A stretch of 15,284 nucleotides of DNA from Wenzhouxiangella sp. GTDB lineage: Bacteria; Pseudomonadota; Gammaproteobacteria; Xanthomonadales; Wenzhouxiangellaceae. The stretch covers positions 1 through 15,284 of the forward strand of contig SKQI01000227.1 in the NCBI GenBank assembly GCA_007119095.1, read 5' to 3'. Positions 8,699 through 15,169 of this stretch are shown piece after piece (within the stretch, counting starts at the first letter, position 1; the number at the start of each line of letters is the position of its first letter). The position numbers were made by a program, and so were the translations under genes. The notes beneath the pieces are model-generated. The model was not told where the DNA came from. It saw nothing but the letters and a program-made list of their open reading frames with translations, and did not search any database.

Positions 8699-9864
8699 TG
8701 GCTGTCTATATAAAAGAGTTGCTTGACAACTTCCGCGACCGCCGGGTGATCATCAACACCCTGATTCTGGGGCCATTGATGGGTCCGGTGATCTTCGCGG
8801 TGATGATCTCCTTCATGACCCGCCAGGCTACCGAGCGCATGGAAGCACCGCTGGAACTGCCCGTGGTCGGCGCCGAACACGCGCCCAACCTGATCTCCTT
8901 CCTGGAACGCCAGGGCGTGATCATCACCGAGGCGCCCGATGACCCGGAAGCAGCGGTGCGTCAGGAAGTCGAGGAAGTGATCCTGCGCTTGGGGCCTGAC
9001 TTCGCCGAGGCCTGGGAAGCCGGTCACCCGGCGCCGGTCGAGCTGATTGCAGATCTGTCGCTGCGCTACTCGGGCACCACCATCGCCCGGGTTCGTGGCT
9101 ATCTCGGCGCCTGGTCCGGCCAGGTCAGCCAGCTGCGGTTGCAGCTTCGCGGCGTCCACCCGGACCTGACCCGGCCAATCAACGTCCAGGTCACCGATCT
9201 TTCGACACCCGAATCACGCGGCGGCATGGTGCTGGCCTTCCTGCCCTATTTCATCCTGATCACCGTGTTCATGGGTTCCATGCACATGGCCATCGACACC
9301 ACCGCCGGCGAGCGCGAGCGCAAGTCGCTGGAGCCCCTGCTGATCAATCCGCTGCCGCGCTGGCAAATCATGGCCGGCAAGCTGGGCGCCACCACCTCGT
9401 TCGCCTTGATGACCCTTGCGCTGGGGCTGGTCGCCTTCGTCATCGCGATGAGCTATCTGCCGGTGGAGGATATGGACATGGCCCTGAATCTGGATCTGCG
9501 CGTCGCGGCCTGGGCTTTCCTGCTGTGTGCCCCGGCCGCGCTGATGGCCGCCGCCCTGCTGACTATCCTGGCCGCCTTCGCCAAGAGTTTCCGCGAAGCC
9601 CAGAGCTACATGGGCCTGGTCATTCTGGTGCCGATGATTCCCAGCTTCTGGATCCTGATCGACCCAACCCGCACCGTAACCTGGATGACCATGGTGCCGC
9701 TGCTCAGCCAGAACGTCCTGATCCTGGACCTGGTCCGCGGCGAACCAATGAACCTGGCCTGGGTCGGCCTGTCACTGGCCACCACCGGCCTGGCCGCCCT
9801 GGTCCTGGCGGCGATTGCGGGCACGTTGTACAACCGGCCGAATTTGATATTTACCTCGGGGTGA
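8695..9864 (+). CDS. natB: NatB-like ABC-2 transporter permease
   Basis: This 389-residue inner-membrane protein has the NatB/ABC-2 layout: a first membrane segment (about 20-42), a large extracytoplasmic domain (about 45-180), then a cluster of about five membrane segments from FLPYFILITVFMGSMHMAID onward. The segment DTTAGERERKSLEPLLINPLPR is the characteristic cytoplasmic motif of this family. The start is ATG 8695, overlapping the ATPase stop; a second ATG directly follows at 8698. It is the last gene of the three-gene operon. A hairpin and a heptamer array follow its stop, without a classical U-tract. Confidence 0.9.
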   Translation: MMAVYIKELLDNFRDRRVIINTLILGPLMGPVIFAVMISFMTRQATERMEAPLELPVVGAEHAPNLISFLERQGVIITEAPDDPEAAVRQEVEEVILRLGPDFAEAWEAGHPAPVELIADLSLRYSGTTIARVRGYLGAWSGQVSQLRLQLRGVHPDLTRPINVQVTDLSTPESRGGMVLAFLPYFILITVFMGSMHMAIDTTAGERERKSLEPLLINPLPRWQIMAGKLGATTSFALMTLALGLVAFVIAMSYLPVEDMDMALNLDLRVAAWAFLLCAPAALMAAALLTILAAFAKSFREAQSYMGLVILVPMIPSFWILIDPTRTVTWMTMVPLLSQNVLILDLVRGEPMNLAWVGLSLATTGLAALVLAAIAGTLYNRPNLIFTSG

Positions 9865-9865
9865 G

Positions 9866-9887
9866 CCGCCGCCGGGTGCTGCGGCGG
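9866..9887 (+). terminator. Hairpin directly after natB, no U-tract
   Basis: CCGCCGC (9866-9872) pairs perfectly with GCGGCGG (9881-9887) around an 8-nt loop, starting 2 nt after the natB stop. It is followed by purines, not by T residues, so it is not a standard intrinsic terminator. It could protect the mRNA 3' end or work with the adjoining array. Confidence 0.3.
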
Positions 9888-9955
9888 GAAGAGGGGAGAG
9901 GGGAGAGGGAAGAGGAAAACCCTTGAACCTCGCTCCTTGAACCTTGAGCCTTCTT
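9886..9955. repeat. Ten-unit heptamer array: five G-rich then five C-rich units
   Basis: In perfect 7-nt register the plus strand reads GGGAAGA, GGGGAGA, GGGGAGA, GGGAAGA, GGAAAAC, then CCTTGAA, CCTCGCT, CCTTGAA, CCTTGAG, CCTTCTT. The first four G-runs (9886-9888, 9893-9896, 9900-9903, 9907-9909) have loops of 4, 3 and 3 nt and fit the G-quadruplex pattern. The two halves are partly complementary (CTT.. against AAG-type units). The array sits between natB and the DUF1295 gene. Confidence 0.8.
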
Positions 9956-9988
9956 CCCCACCTCACAACTCGCTGCCATACTCCAACC

Positions 9989-10774
9989 ATGCACCTCATC
10001 ACCGCCCTCATTGCCCTCATCGCCATCATGCTCGTTCTCTGGGCCTGGCAACTCAAGTCCCGGCGGGCGGACTGGGTGGATGCGGCTTGGGCGGGCGGAA
10101 TCGGGTTGCTTGCGATTTATTTTGCCGTTGTTGGCGATGGCAGCATCGAGAAACGGATATTGATCGGCCTGGTGACCGGCACCTGGTCTTTTCGGCTGGC
10201 GCGGCACCTGGCCGTCCGGCTGGCCGGGCATGACGACGAGGACGGTCGCTACCAGGCCATGCGCCAACATTTTGGTGAGCGCGCGCACCTGTTTTTCTTT
10301 TTCTTTTTCATCGGTCAGGGCCTGGTTGCCTGGCTGTTCGCGCTGCCCGCCTGGGTGGTGGCGAATGATCCGTCTTCGGCGCTGTCGCTCTGGGTGATCC
10401 TGGGCGTGGCAATCTGGCTGGTCAGCCTGGCCGGCGAATCCATTGCCGATCGCCAGCTCGCAGCTTTCCGCAGGGACCCGGCCAACAAGGGCCAGGTCTG
10501 CCAGGTCGGGCTGTGGCGCTATTCCCGCCACCCCAACTATTTCTTCGAGTGGCTGCACTGGTTCAGCTACCCGCTGATTGCTCTCGGAGCCCCCAACCAG
10601 TGGATCACCTGGCTGGGGCCGGTACTGATGCTGTTGTTCCTGTATCGGCTGACCGGCATCCCATACACGGAGAAGCAATCGCTGAAGTCTCGCGGAGATG
10701 CCTACCGCGCCTATCAGCAGAGCACCTCGGCCTTTGTACCGTGGTGGCCAAAGGAAGGAAAAAGTAACAGGTAA
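9989..10774 (+). CDS. DUF1295 family integral membrane protein (steroid reductase/ICMT-like fold)
   Basis: This 261-residue, strongly hydrophobic protein has about six or seven membrane segments. The C-terminal motif GLWRYSRHPNYFFEW (from about residue 174) is the hallmark of DUF1295 and related steroid 5-alpha-reductase/isoprenylcysteine methyltransferase-fold proteins. The GIPYTEKQSLKSRGDAYRAYQ tail is also typical. The family is thought to modify lipid-like substrates in the membrane; the reaction here is unknown. ATG 9989 begins a membrane segment at once; an in-frame TTG at 9944 would add 15 residues encoded inside the heptamer array and is less plausible. No good Shine-Dalgarno is present at either. 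A run of six Phe (near residues 101-106) is notable. glmS follows 69 nt after the stop. Confidence 0.88.
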   Translation: MHLITALIALIAIMLVLWAWQLKSRRADWVDAAWAGGIGLLAIYFAVVGDGSIEKRILIGLVTGTWSFRLARHLAVRLAGHDDEDGRYQAMRQHFGERAHLFFFFFFIGQGLVAWLFALPAWVVANDPSSALSLWVILGVAIWLVSLAGESIADRQLAAFRRDPANKGQVCQVGLWRYSRHPNYFFEWLHWFSYPLIALGAPNQWITWLGPVLMLLFLYRLTGIPYTEKQSLKSRGDAYRAYQQSTSAFVPWWPKEGKSNR

Positions 10775-10843
10775 GACGGAAAAGGAAAGAGGCGGTATCC
10801 TAAGCGACTGTCATTCGACTCGCGGACAAAGGGGCACGAATCC

Positions 10844-12660
<1,817 letters not shown>

Positions 12661-12661
<1 letters not shown>

Positions 12662-12683
12662 AAAAGCCCGCCTGACGGCGGGC
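12661..12683 (-). terminator. Intrinsic terminator of small-peptide unit 1
   Basis: On the minus strand GCCCGCC, loop GTCA, GGCGGGC is followed by TTTTT: a perfect 7-bp GC stem with U-tract. On the plus strand the stem is followed by ATAAAAG, so it fits minus-strand transcription far better than glmS, whose stop codon it abuts. It could still stabilise the glmS mRNA end. Confidence 0.85.
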
Positions 12684-12827
12684 ATAAAAGCGGTCTGGTC
12701 ATCACCAAACCGGCAGGGCATGCTTTGAAACTTGTCGCGCTTTCAGATAGCGCCTGGGATCCGGGGCCCCTGGGATGACTTGAGCGCCAAACCGATATTC
12801 AGATAACTGCCGTCAGGCAGCCCAGGT
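12684..12827 (-). other. 144-nt untranslated 3' region of unit 1
   Basis: No gene is visible between the peptide stop and the terminator. Several small stems are: CCAGG/CCTGG around the stop codon, CTGCC (12807-12811) with GGCAG (12816-12820) around GTCA, and GCGCT (12737-12741) with AGCGC (12749-12753). It is unusually long for a tail behind a 46-codon gene and has a counterpart of nearly equal length in unit 2. Confidence 0.5.
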
Positions 12828-12968
12828 TCAAGCCTGGTAAACGCGAGCCTCTTCGAAATCTGTCGCCGGCGCATCATCGGTTTCCAGTTCCATCAACCAG
12901 TCCATCACCGCCTGGTCTGACAGCAGCGCTTCGAAGTTTCCGTTTTCGTTGATTTCTACATGTTCCAT
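12828..12968 (-). CDS. Small acidic peptide, paralogue 1 (WLMELE family, unknown function)
   Basis: A 46-residue peptide with ATG 12966-12968, stop TGA 12828-12830, and a good ribosome site (AAGGGA at 12976-12981, 7 nt from the ATG). Its core FEALLSDQAVMDWLMELE (residues 12-29) is a likely amphipathic helix, followed by an acidic TDDAPATDFEE stretch and the end ARVYQA. It has no cysteine, no signal peptide and no double-glycine leader site. The paralogue at 13351-13539 shares F..LLSD..VM.WLMELE..D and an AR...A end, which argues strongly that both are translated. The gene lies behind a sigma-54 promoter and ahead of its own terminator. I do not recognise the family. A signalling or regulatory peptide, a modified-peptide precursor or a partner of another protein are all possible. 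Confidence 0.85.
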   Translation of the reverse strand: MEHVEINENGNFEALLSDQAVMDWLMELETDDAPATDFEEARVYQA

Positions 12969-12990
12969 GGTTCTGTCCCTTTGTGCAGTG

Positions 12991-13006
12991 GCAGGTGCTG
13001 GCCTGC
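12991..13006 (-). other. Leader hairpin of unit 1
   Basis: GCAGG (12991-12995) and CCTGC (13002-13006) form a 5-bp stem with a 6-nt loop in the predicted 5' leader, ending about 10 nt before the ribosome site. It may affect translation; the sequence alone does not show this. Confidence 0.35.
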
Positions 13007-13030
13007 ATATGTGTTCGTTGGGAAGATAAA

Positions 13031-13046
13031 TGCAAGCCTTGTGCCA
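13031..13046 (-). promoter_or_regulatory. Sigma-54 (-24/-12) promoter of peptide unit 1
   Basis: The minus strand reads TGGCACAAGGCTTGCA, against the RpoN consensus TGGCAC-N5-TTGCA: all defined positions match, with GG and GC at the exact 10-bp gap. It lies about 63 bp upstream of the peptide ATG, giving a leader of about 50 nt. Transcription should need an enhancer-binding protein. Confidence 0.85.
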
Positions 13047-13066
13047 AATAAAATAGACGCCATAAA

Positions 13067-13079
13067 AATCAATGCATTA
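13067..13079 (+). promoter_or_regulatory. IHF binding site between upstream sites and sigma-54 promoter
   Basis: The plus strand reads AATCAATGCATTA, a perfect match to the IHF consensus WATCAA-N4-TTR. It is placed between the two dyads and the -24/-12 element, exactly where IHF bends DNA at many RpoN promoters. Confidence 0.65.
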
Positions 13080-13103
13080 GCTAGAAATCACCATCAAAAA
13101 AAC

Positions 13104-13139
13104 TGACCAGCTTTGACAGGTAATGAACGCTGATTGACA
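13104..13139. promoter_or_regulatory. Paired upstream activator sites of unit 1
   Basis: TGACCAGCTTTGACA (13104-13118) and GAACGCTGATTGACA (13125-13139) have the same right end TTGACA and are 21 bp apart, two helical turns. They resemble the pair upstream of unit 2 and sit about 58-93 bp upstream of the -24 element, a normal range for an enhancer-binding protein. Confidence 0.5.
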
Positions 13140-13176
13140 CGTTTGGTCGCCCTGATGGCCCACTGGTGCTTCACTG

Positions 13177-13212
13177 AAAAAGCAAAACGCGCCCACCAGG
13201 TGGTGGGCGCGT
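13177..13212 (-). terminator. Intrinsic terminator of small-peptide unit 2
   Basis: On the minus strand ACGCGCCCACC, loop ACCT, GGTGGGCGCGT (13187-13212) forms an 11-bp perfect stem, followed by TTTGCTTTTT. This is the strongest intrinsic terminator in the window. It insulates unit 1 from unit 2, so each peptide is its own transcript. Confidence 0.9.
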
Positions 13213-13350
13213 CGCGCTGTCTGGACCCGGGCCAGAGCCCAGGCGGGCGATCACTCAGACAGAATCGCCCTATCGGGTTCCCCTTCCCATGTTCGGTGGC
13301 CGATTCCCCATCGGCTCATGCAATTCATTTCGGATTTCAGCGCATCCAGC
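13213..13350 (-). other. 138-nt untranslated 3' region of unit 2, possibly structured
   Basis: GGGCGAT (13245-13251) pairs with ATCGCCC (13264-13270) around a 12-nt loop. That loop contains CAGACAG (13256-13262), fully complementary to CTGTCTG at 13217-13223, so a pseudoknot or an alternative stem is possible. No coding content is seen. Confidence 0.45.
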
Positions 13351-13539
13351 TCAATGGCTGGGAACGGCTCGAATGTAGCGAGCATCATCCAGGCCTTCGC
13401 TGCCGTCTTCTGCTTCCAGCTCCATCAACCATTGCATGACCACTTCGTCGGACAGCAAACTGTTGAAAGAAGTCTGGTTTACGTCGACGATCAAGTCCTG
13501 GTTGGGCTGGTTATCAACAATCAGATTCAAGTCAGCCAT
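13351..13539 (-). CDS. Small acidic peptide, paralogue 2 (WLMELE family, unknown function)
   Basis: A 62-residue peptide with ATG 13537-13539 and stop TGA 13351-13353. The ribosome site is weaker: GAGG about 12 nt upstream of the ATG. The N-terminal third contains an imperfect internal duplication (LIVDNQ and LIVDVNQ). The core SFNSLLSDEVVMQWLMELE (about 24-42) matches paralogue 1, followed by an acidic EDGSEGLDD stretch and ARYIRAVPSH. It is four residues longer than paralogue 1 after the AR end and about 12-13 longer before the core. No cysteine, signal peptide or Gly-Gly site is present. It has its own sigma-54 promoter and terminator and is divergent from the EamA gene. The function is unknown; conservation between the paralogues is concentrated in the presumed helix and the AR end. 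Confidence 0.88.
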   Translation of the reverse strand: MADLNLIVDNQPNQDLIVDVNQTSFNSLLSDEVVMQWLMELEAEDGSEGLDDARYIRAVPSH

Positions 13540-13580
13540 GGTGAATTTTCGCCTCAGAGTTCATCAGTTGGTTTGTTTAA

Positions 13581-13596
13581 TGCATTATTCGTGCCA
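13581..13596 (-). promoter_or_regulatory. Sigma-54 (-24/-12) promoter of peptide unit 2
   Basis: The minus strand reads TGGCACGAATAATGCA. It matches TGGCACG fully at -24 and TGC at -12 with correct spacing; only one T of TTGCA differs. It is 42 bp upstream of the peptide ATG, implying a leader of about 30 nt. A weak IHF-like site (two mismatches) is at 13646-13658. Confidence 0.82.
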
Positions 13597-13662
13597 AACT
13601 TTTTCAAACCGACCGAATTCCCGCCGAAAGTCCACCCATAGCGCGGAACTGATTGAAAAATG

Positions 13663-13698
13663 TGACGCAATTTGTCCAGTGCATGACCGCCACGGTCA
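13663..13698. promoter_or_regulatory. Paired upstream activator sites of unit 2
   Basis: TGACGCAATTTGTCC (13663-13677) and TGACCGCCACGGTCA (13684-13698) are 21 bp apart. The second is a perfect 6+3+6 palindrome. All four sites of the two units share TGAC or GAAC, then N7, then G[A/T]C. They lie about 67-102 bp upstream of the -24 element. The palindrome could instead be an operator of the EamA gene. Confidence 0.5.
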
Positions 13699-13743
13699 GG
13701 CACAATGCCGTTCTTTGGCTGCCCGGAATCAAGCTCTAAACCC

Positions 13744-14634
13744 ATGCCCCCTCTGCATTTCCTGCTCCTGTTCGCCATCTGCCTGATCTGGGCAGGCAAC
13801 TTCATTGCTGCAGCCTTTGCCGTTAGTGAACTGGAGCCCATTACCTTTACGGTGGCTCGATACCTGCTGGTCCTGGTTCTGGTCTTTCCCCTGCTGCGCT
13901 GGCCGGCCAAAGATCAGTGGTGGCGGCTAATCGCCTGCTGCTGGACCATGGGCGCGCTGCACTTCGCGCTGGTATTTCTGGCGTTGGGACGATCCGACGA
14001 TGTCTCCTCGGTAGCGCTGCTGATGCAGGTCTACATCCCGATGTCGACGCTGCTTGCGGTGTTTCTGCTTGGCGAACGCATTGGCTGGCGTTCGGCCAGC
14101 GGGATAGCGATCGCGTTTGCCGGTGTCATGGTCATGGGTCTTGATCCGCTGGTGCTCAGCCAGCTTGACGTATTGATACTGGTGTTGTTGTCCGCCTTCG
14201 TGCTCGCCCTGGGCACCATCCTGATGCGCGGGCTCAAGGGTGTCAGCGTGCTCAATTTCCAGGCCTGGAATGCAGCCCTGTCGCTACCGCCGCTGCTGCT
14301 GCTGGCACTGTTCCTCGAGCAGCCGGCCGACACCCTGGCATTGGCGGTGCAGCGCGCCGACCTCTGGTTGGCCCTGGCCTATTCGGCCATCGGTGCCTCA
14401 ATCATCGGTCACGGCGGCTTTTACTGGTTGATCCAGCGCCACGAGGTCAATCGGATTACGCCTTATCTTTTGCTCGTGCCTGTATTGGCAGTACTGCTGG
14501 GCGTGCTGTTCTGGGGTGATCGTCCCGGCCCTCGCCTGCTGCTGGGCGGCGGCCTGGTGCTGGCCGGTGTTTTCTGGATCACCCTCCGTGCTCGCTTCCG
14601 CCGAATGGCACCTGATCGACCGCCGGCCGGATAA
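13744..14634 (+). CDS. EamA/DMT family transporter
   Basis: This 296-residue inner-membrane permease has about ten hydrophobic segments in two EamA repeats. The first repeat opens FAICLIWAGNFIAAA and includes ITFTVARYLLVLVLVFPLL; the second includes LNFQAWNAALSLPPLLLLALF and ends with PVLAVLLGVLFWGDRPGPRLLLGGGLVLAGVFW, all typical of drug/metabolite exporters. ATG 13744 starts the first membrane helix directly, as usual in the family, but has no clear Shine-Dalgarno. ATG 13705 would add 13 residues and has AGG 4 nt upstream. It is divergent from peptide unit 2 and shares its control region. The substrate is unknown; export of a product linked to the peptides is only a positional idea. Confidence 0.88.
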   Translation: MPPLHFLLLFAICLIWAGNFIAAAFAVSELEPITFTVARYLLVLVLVFPLLRWPAKDQWWRLIACCWTMGALHFALVFLALGRSDDVSSVALLMQVYIPMSTLLAVFLLGERIGWRSASGIAIAFAGVMVMGLDPLVLSQLDVLILVLLSAFVLALGTILMRGLKGVSVLNFQAWNAALSLPPLLLLALFLEQPADTLALAVQRADLWLALAYSAIGASIIGHGGFYWLIQRHEVNRITPYLLLVPVLAVLLGVLFWGDRPGPRLLLGGGLVLAGVFWITLRARFRRMAPDRPPAG

Positions 14635-14784
14635 GCGCAGCGCTTCCATCCGTTGCACTCTGGAACATTTCCTGACGATGAATCGTGGCTGAAACGGCGG
14701 TTCAGAGTCGATTAAACACGCCCGGCTGACAATGACTCCAAGCCGCCAACGCGGCCAGTTACCGCAACCTGAAGGAGTCCAGCC

Positions 14785-15162
14785 ATGAAAAGCCCTATCC
14801 ATAGCCTCATTGCATTGCTCGCCCTGTTCGCCGCAGCGACCGCCCTCGCTCATCCGCCGCTGCCGGCCCCGCCGGGTTTCGGCCCCGCCCGCCACGCGCC
14901 ACCACCGGTCCGACATCAACACCCTCAGGCCCGGCTGGCCAACTGGTATGCGAACGAGGCTTCCCGCCAAACCGTCGCCGCCAAACGGATGGGCTGCGGC
15001 TTTTCCGGCCCACGCTGGACCACCTCCTGGCGCGCGCATCATGACTGGGCGCTGACCACGTCCTCATCGCGCATTCACCAGGAAATCGACCGGCGCGACC
15101 ATGCACTGCACCAGTGCCGTCAGCAATTCGTTCGCCAGCACAGAAGGCACTGGCGGGGGTAG
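14785..15162 (+). CDS. Small secreted His/Arg-rich protein, unknown function
   Basis: A 125-residue product with an excellent ribosome site (AAGGAG 7 nt before the ATG). Residues 1-22 are a signal peptide (MKSPIH start, hydrophobic core, cleavage after A-L-A). The mature part of about 103 residues starts HPPLPAPPGFGPAR, is proline-rich at first, and is very basic, with about 15 Arg, 11 His and only about 5 acidic residues. It has two Cys (in MGCGF and HQCRQ), which could form a disulfide in the periplasm. Codon use is like its neighbours. I do not recognise the family; metal, nucleic-acid or envelope binding would be compatible with the composition but is not shown. Confidence 0.8.
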   Translation: MKSPIHSLIALLALFAAATALAHPPLPAPPGFGPARHAPPPVRHQHPQARLANWYANEASRQTVAAKRMGCGFSGPRWTTSWRAHHDWALTTSSSRIHQEIDRRDHALHQCRQQFVRQHRRHWRG

Positions 15163-15169
15163 ATGTGAA

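Larger units (their letters stand above)
12969..13350. other. 382-bp gene-free stretch between the two peptide genes
   Basis: It holds, from right to left on the minus strand, the 3' region and terminator of unit 2 (13177-13350), then the two upstream dyads, IHF site, sigma-54 promoter and leader of unit 1 (12969-13139). A plus-strand frame from 13134 runs through the terminator hairpin and is not a credible gene. The part from about 13047 to 13103 is strikingly AT-rich compared with the rest of the window. Confidence 0.8.

Noticed and set aside
8491..9159. 222-codon minus-strand frame over the natA/natB junction
   Set aside because: Antisense to two well supported overlapping genes; no family likeness.
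9851..10678. 275-codon minus-strand frame opposite the DUF1295 gene
   Set aside because: It runs through the heptamer array and the antisense of conserved membrane segments, and has no recognisable domain.
10745..10800. Third periodic G-rich array between the DUF1295 gene and glmS
   Set aside because: The stretch is purine-rich with several GG runs, but no consistent 7- or 8-nt register could be drawn and part of it codes for the DUF1295 C-terminus; it may be a decayed array at most.
13104..13139. TTGACA elements as sigma-70 -35 boxes
   Set aside because: Two TTGACA hexamers are present on the plus strand, but no matching -10 at proper distance leads into a plus-strand gene; they fit better as parts of the paired upstream sites.
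13134..13439. 101-codon plus-strand frame opposite unit 2
   Set aside because: It crosses the terminator hairpin of unit 2 and the antisense of the conserved WLMELE core; no ribosome site was seen.
12828..13539. Peptides as lanthipeptide, lasso or Cys-based modified-peptide precursors
   Set aside because: No cysteines, no Gly-Gly leader site and no modification enzyme in the window; the conserved part is a helix-like core rather than a variable core peptide. Other modification classes cannot be excluded.
14398..15042. 214-codon minus-strand frame
   Set aside because: Antisense to the EamA end and the secreted small protein, both of which have better starts and recognisable features.
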